Source: Lachnoclostridium sp. UBA933 (lineage in GTDB: Bacteria > Bacillota > Clostridia > Lachnospirales > Lachnospiraceae). Taken from it: DNA of 6,801 nucleotides. A model generated the notes under the pieces. The model worked only from the letters and a program-made list of their open reading frames with translations. It was not told where the DNA came from and searched no databases. Position 1 is the first letter of the stretch. Each line of letters starts with the position of its first letter. The position numbers were made by a program, and so were the translations under genes. The DNA is taken from contig DBDL01000078.1 in NCBI GenBank assembly GCA_002293545.1, positions 1 to 6,801 of the forward strand. The letters are read 5' to 3'. Shown in pieces: positions 5,784 through 6,801 of this stretch.

Positions 5784-6320
5784 ATGGCAGGCTATAGAAA
5801 ACTTGGAAGAACTTCCAGTCAGAGAAAAGCATTGCTTAGAAATCAGGTGACGAATTTACTTTATCATGGTAAAATCATTACAACAGAAGCAAAAGCAAAA
5901 GAAATTCGTAAAATAGCAGAAAAAATGATTGCGGCAGCCGTCCGCGAAAAAGATAACTATGAAACGGTTACGGTCAAGGCAAAGGTTGCCCGTAAGGATA
6001 AAGACGGCAAGAGGGTAAAAGAAGTAGTTGACGGAAAAAAAGTAACCGTGTTTGACGAAGTGGACAGAGAAATCAAAAAAGACAATCCGTCCAGACTTCA
6101 TACAAGGCGTCAGATGAATAAAATGCTTTATCGGATTAAGGAAGTACCCAGCGAGATTGCCGGCAGGAAAAAAGGTACAAAAGTAATTGACATTACCAAC
6201 ATTCTGTTTAATGACATCGCACCGAAGTATGCAGACCGTAAAGGCGGGTATACACGTATTGTAAAGATCGGTCAGCGTAAAGGCGACGCGGCAATGGAAG
6301 TTTTGATTGAATTGGTATAA
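5784..6320 (+). CDS. rplQ: 50S ribosomal protein L17 with long internal insertion
   Basis: L17 binds 23S rRNA near the polypeptide exit side of the 50S subunit. The product is 178 residues against 120 in Bacillus and 127 in E. coli. The N-terminal core is normal (MAGYRKLGRTSSQRKALLRN, then THE TTEAKAKEIRKIAEKMI helix, 33-49), and so are LHTRRQ (105-110) and the C-terminal GGYTRIVKIGQRKGDAAMEVLIELV. Between them, about residues 55-103 form an added lysine- and valine-rich segment (KAKVARKDKDGKRVKEV, VDGKKVTVFDEV), likely a beta hairpin or extension; a smaller addition follows VPSEIAGRKKGT (126-137). I recall similar long L17 proteins in Lachnospiraceae, so this looks lineage-typical, not a fusion error. 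The ATG is 7 nt after GGAGG (5772-5776), 12 nt from the rpoA stop. It closes the alpha operon. Confidence 0.97.
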   Translation: MAGYRKLGRTSSQRKALLRNQVTNLLYHGKIITTEAKAKEIRKIAEKMIAAAVREKDNYETVTVKAKVARKDKDGKRVKEVVDGKKVTVFDEVDREIKKDNPSRLHTRRQMNKMLYRIKEVPSEIAGRKKGTKVIDITNILFNDIAPKYADRKGGYTRIVKIGQRKGDAAMEVLIELV

Positions 6321-6321
6321 T
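6313..6321 (+). promoter_or_regulatory. Extended -10-like element at the rplQ stop (weak promoter candidate)
   Basis: TGGTATAAT is a perfect extended -10, formed by the last codons (Leu-Val-stop) of rplQ and the next base. There is no recognisable -35 at 16-18 nt spacing. Because the conserved ELV end of L17 yields this string from preferred codons, it may be coincidence; if active it would start transcription near 6328, upstream of the terminator and the ECF ATPase gene. Confidence 0.2.
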
Positions 6322-6407
6322 ATGTTCTCGGATGCTGTTTATAGTGTGTTTTATAGAGCAAGAATGATTGCGTTATATCAATGGTTTCACATGAGATTTG
6401 TATCAGG

Positions 6408-6452
6408 AGGACTGTAGACAGACATACTGTTTTGCAGTCCTTTATTGTATTA
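6408..6452 (+). terminator. Probable Rho-independent terminator after rplQ
   Basis: AGGACTG (6408-6414) pairs perfectly with CAGTCCT (6435-6441); the stem can extend inward by about four pairs with two G-T (to 6418 and 6431), leaving a loop of about 12 nt. The tail TTTATTGTATTAT is T-rich but interrupted, so termination may be partial. It lies 88 nt after rplQ and 26 nt before the ATPase gene, so it would mark the end of the alpha operon or an attenuation point for the ECF genes. Confidence 0.6.
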
Positions 6453-6478
6453 TCCCCAAGAGATAAGGAGATAAAATT

Positions 6479-6801
6479 ATGATAAAGGCAGAAAGCATTG
6501 TATATGAGTATATCCGGCGTGACCGTGACGATAATATCTTGTCGGTGGATAAAGCCTTAGACAACGTATCTTTCCATGTTTGCCCCGGTGAGTTTGCCGC
6601 TGTCTTAGGGCATAATGGTTCCGGGAAATCCACCTTGGCAAAACATATCAATGCCCTGTTATATCCGGGGGAAGGTATTGTTTGGATTAATGGAATGTCT
6701 ACGGGCGATGCGAAACATCTATGGGAGATACGGCAAACGGCGGGTATGGTATTTCAAAATCCGGATAATCAATTGATTCATAATGTTGTCGAGGAGGATG
6801 T
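6479..6801 (+). CDS. ecfA1: Energy-coupling factor (ECF) transporter ATPase, EcfA1-like (3' end missing)
   Basis: This is the start of an ABC ATPase that, paired with a second ATPase and the membrane protein EcfT, powers uptake of vitamins or metal cofactors through exchangeable substrate-binding S components. The ATG has an AAGGAG site 8 nt upstream (6465-6470). The 107 complete codons visible begin MIKAESIVYEYIRRDRDD and contain the A-loop tyrosine region, ALDNVSFHV, the Walker A motif GHNGSGKST (44-52, K50 contacting phosphate) and the Q-loop segment MVFQNPDNQLI (90-100, Q93). The FQNPDNQ and VVEEDV wording is typical of EcfA/CbiO ATPases and of the EcfA1 partner in particular. The signature motif, Walker B and H-loop lie beyond the window edge. 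In Clostridia, ecfA1-ecfA2-ecfT-truA usually follow rplQ; those genes are expected just downstream. The A1 versus A2 assignment is less sure than the family. Confidence 0.9.
   Translation, partial: MIKAESIVYEYIRRDRDDNILSVDKALDNVSFHVCPGEFAAVLGHNGSGKSTLAKHINALLYPGEGIVWINGMSTGDAKHLWEIRQTAGMVFQNPDNQLIHNVVEED

Noticed and set aside
1..6801. A previously undescribed multi-gene system, mobile element or defence island
   Set aside because: Every protein-coding gene is a recognised housekeeping gene in the canonical order, and I saw no repeats, integrase, transposase or compositional break.

Overview
This window is an ordinary but well-preserved piece of the bacterial ribosomal-protein supercluster: the end of the spc operon, the whole alpha operon, and the first part of the ECF-transporter module that follows it. 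All genes lie on the + strand. The order is secY (5' end missing) - adk - map - infA - rpmJ - rpsM - rpsK - rpsD - rpoA - rplQ - ecfA1-like ATPase (3' end missing). The organism is most likely a Clostridia member of the Bacillota, probably of the Lachnospiraceae. This rests on low-to-moderate GC, strong GGAGG ribosome binding sites, rpsD inside the alpha operon (Bacillus keeps it elsewhere), a zinc-free S4 N-terminus, an adenylate kinase with a four-cysteine LID, an L17 with a long insertion, and an ECF ATPase gene right after rplQ. The family assignment comes from remembered relatives, not from a search.

Layout. Bases 1-2923 are tightly packed: secY (translocon channel), adk (adenylate kinase), map (methionine aminopeptidase) and infA (initiation factor IF-1), with gaps of 34 and 2 nt and a 1-nt overlap (map/infA). 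Bases 2924-2988 hold a candidate extended -10 promoter inside an inverted repeat, followed by the 37-codon rpmJ (L36), which starts at GTG. Bases 3103-3296 are a non-coding leader ahead of rpsM in which I can pair several mutually exclusive stems. rpsM and rpsK follow, then a 110-nt gap with two hairpins before rpsD. rpoA and rplQ follow closely, the stop codon of rpoA directly preceding the ribosome binding site of rplQ. Bases 6321-6478 hold a probable terminator, after which the ECF ATPase gene runs off the window.

How the genes work together. Ribosomal proteins S13, S11, S4, L17 and L36, IF-1 and the RNA polymerase alpha subunit build the translation and transcription machinery. SecY inserts and exports its products, Map trims their N-terminal methionine, and Adk balances the adenylate pool. 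The ECF ATPase probably belongs to a vitamin/cofactor uptake module that is co-located rather than functionally linked.

I found no defence system, mobile element, CRISPR array, tRNA or rRNA, and no sign of a new multi-gene system. The points most worth a second look are non-coding: the rpsM leader, the short hairpin after rpmJ, the rpsK-rpsD spacer, and the promoter/dyad between infA and rpmJ. They could be ribosomal-protein autoregulatory sites, but that is inference from hand-drawn pairings on a single sequence.
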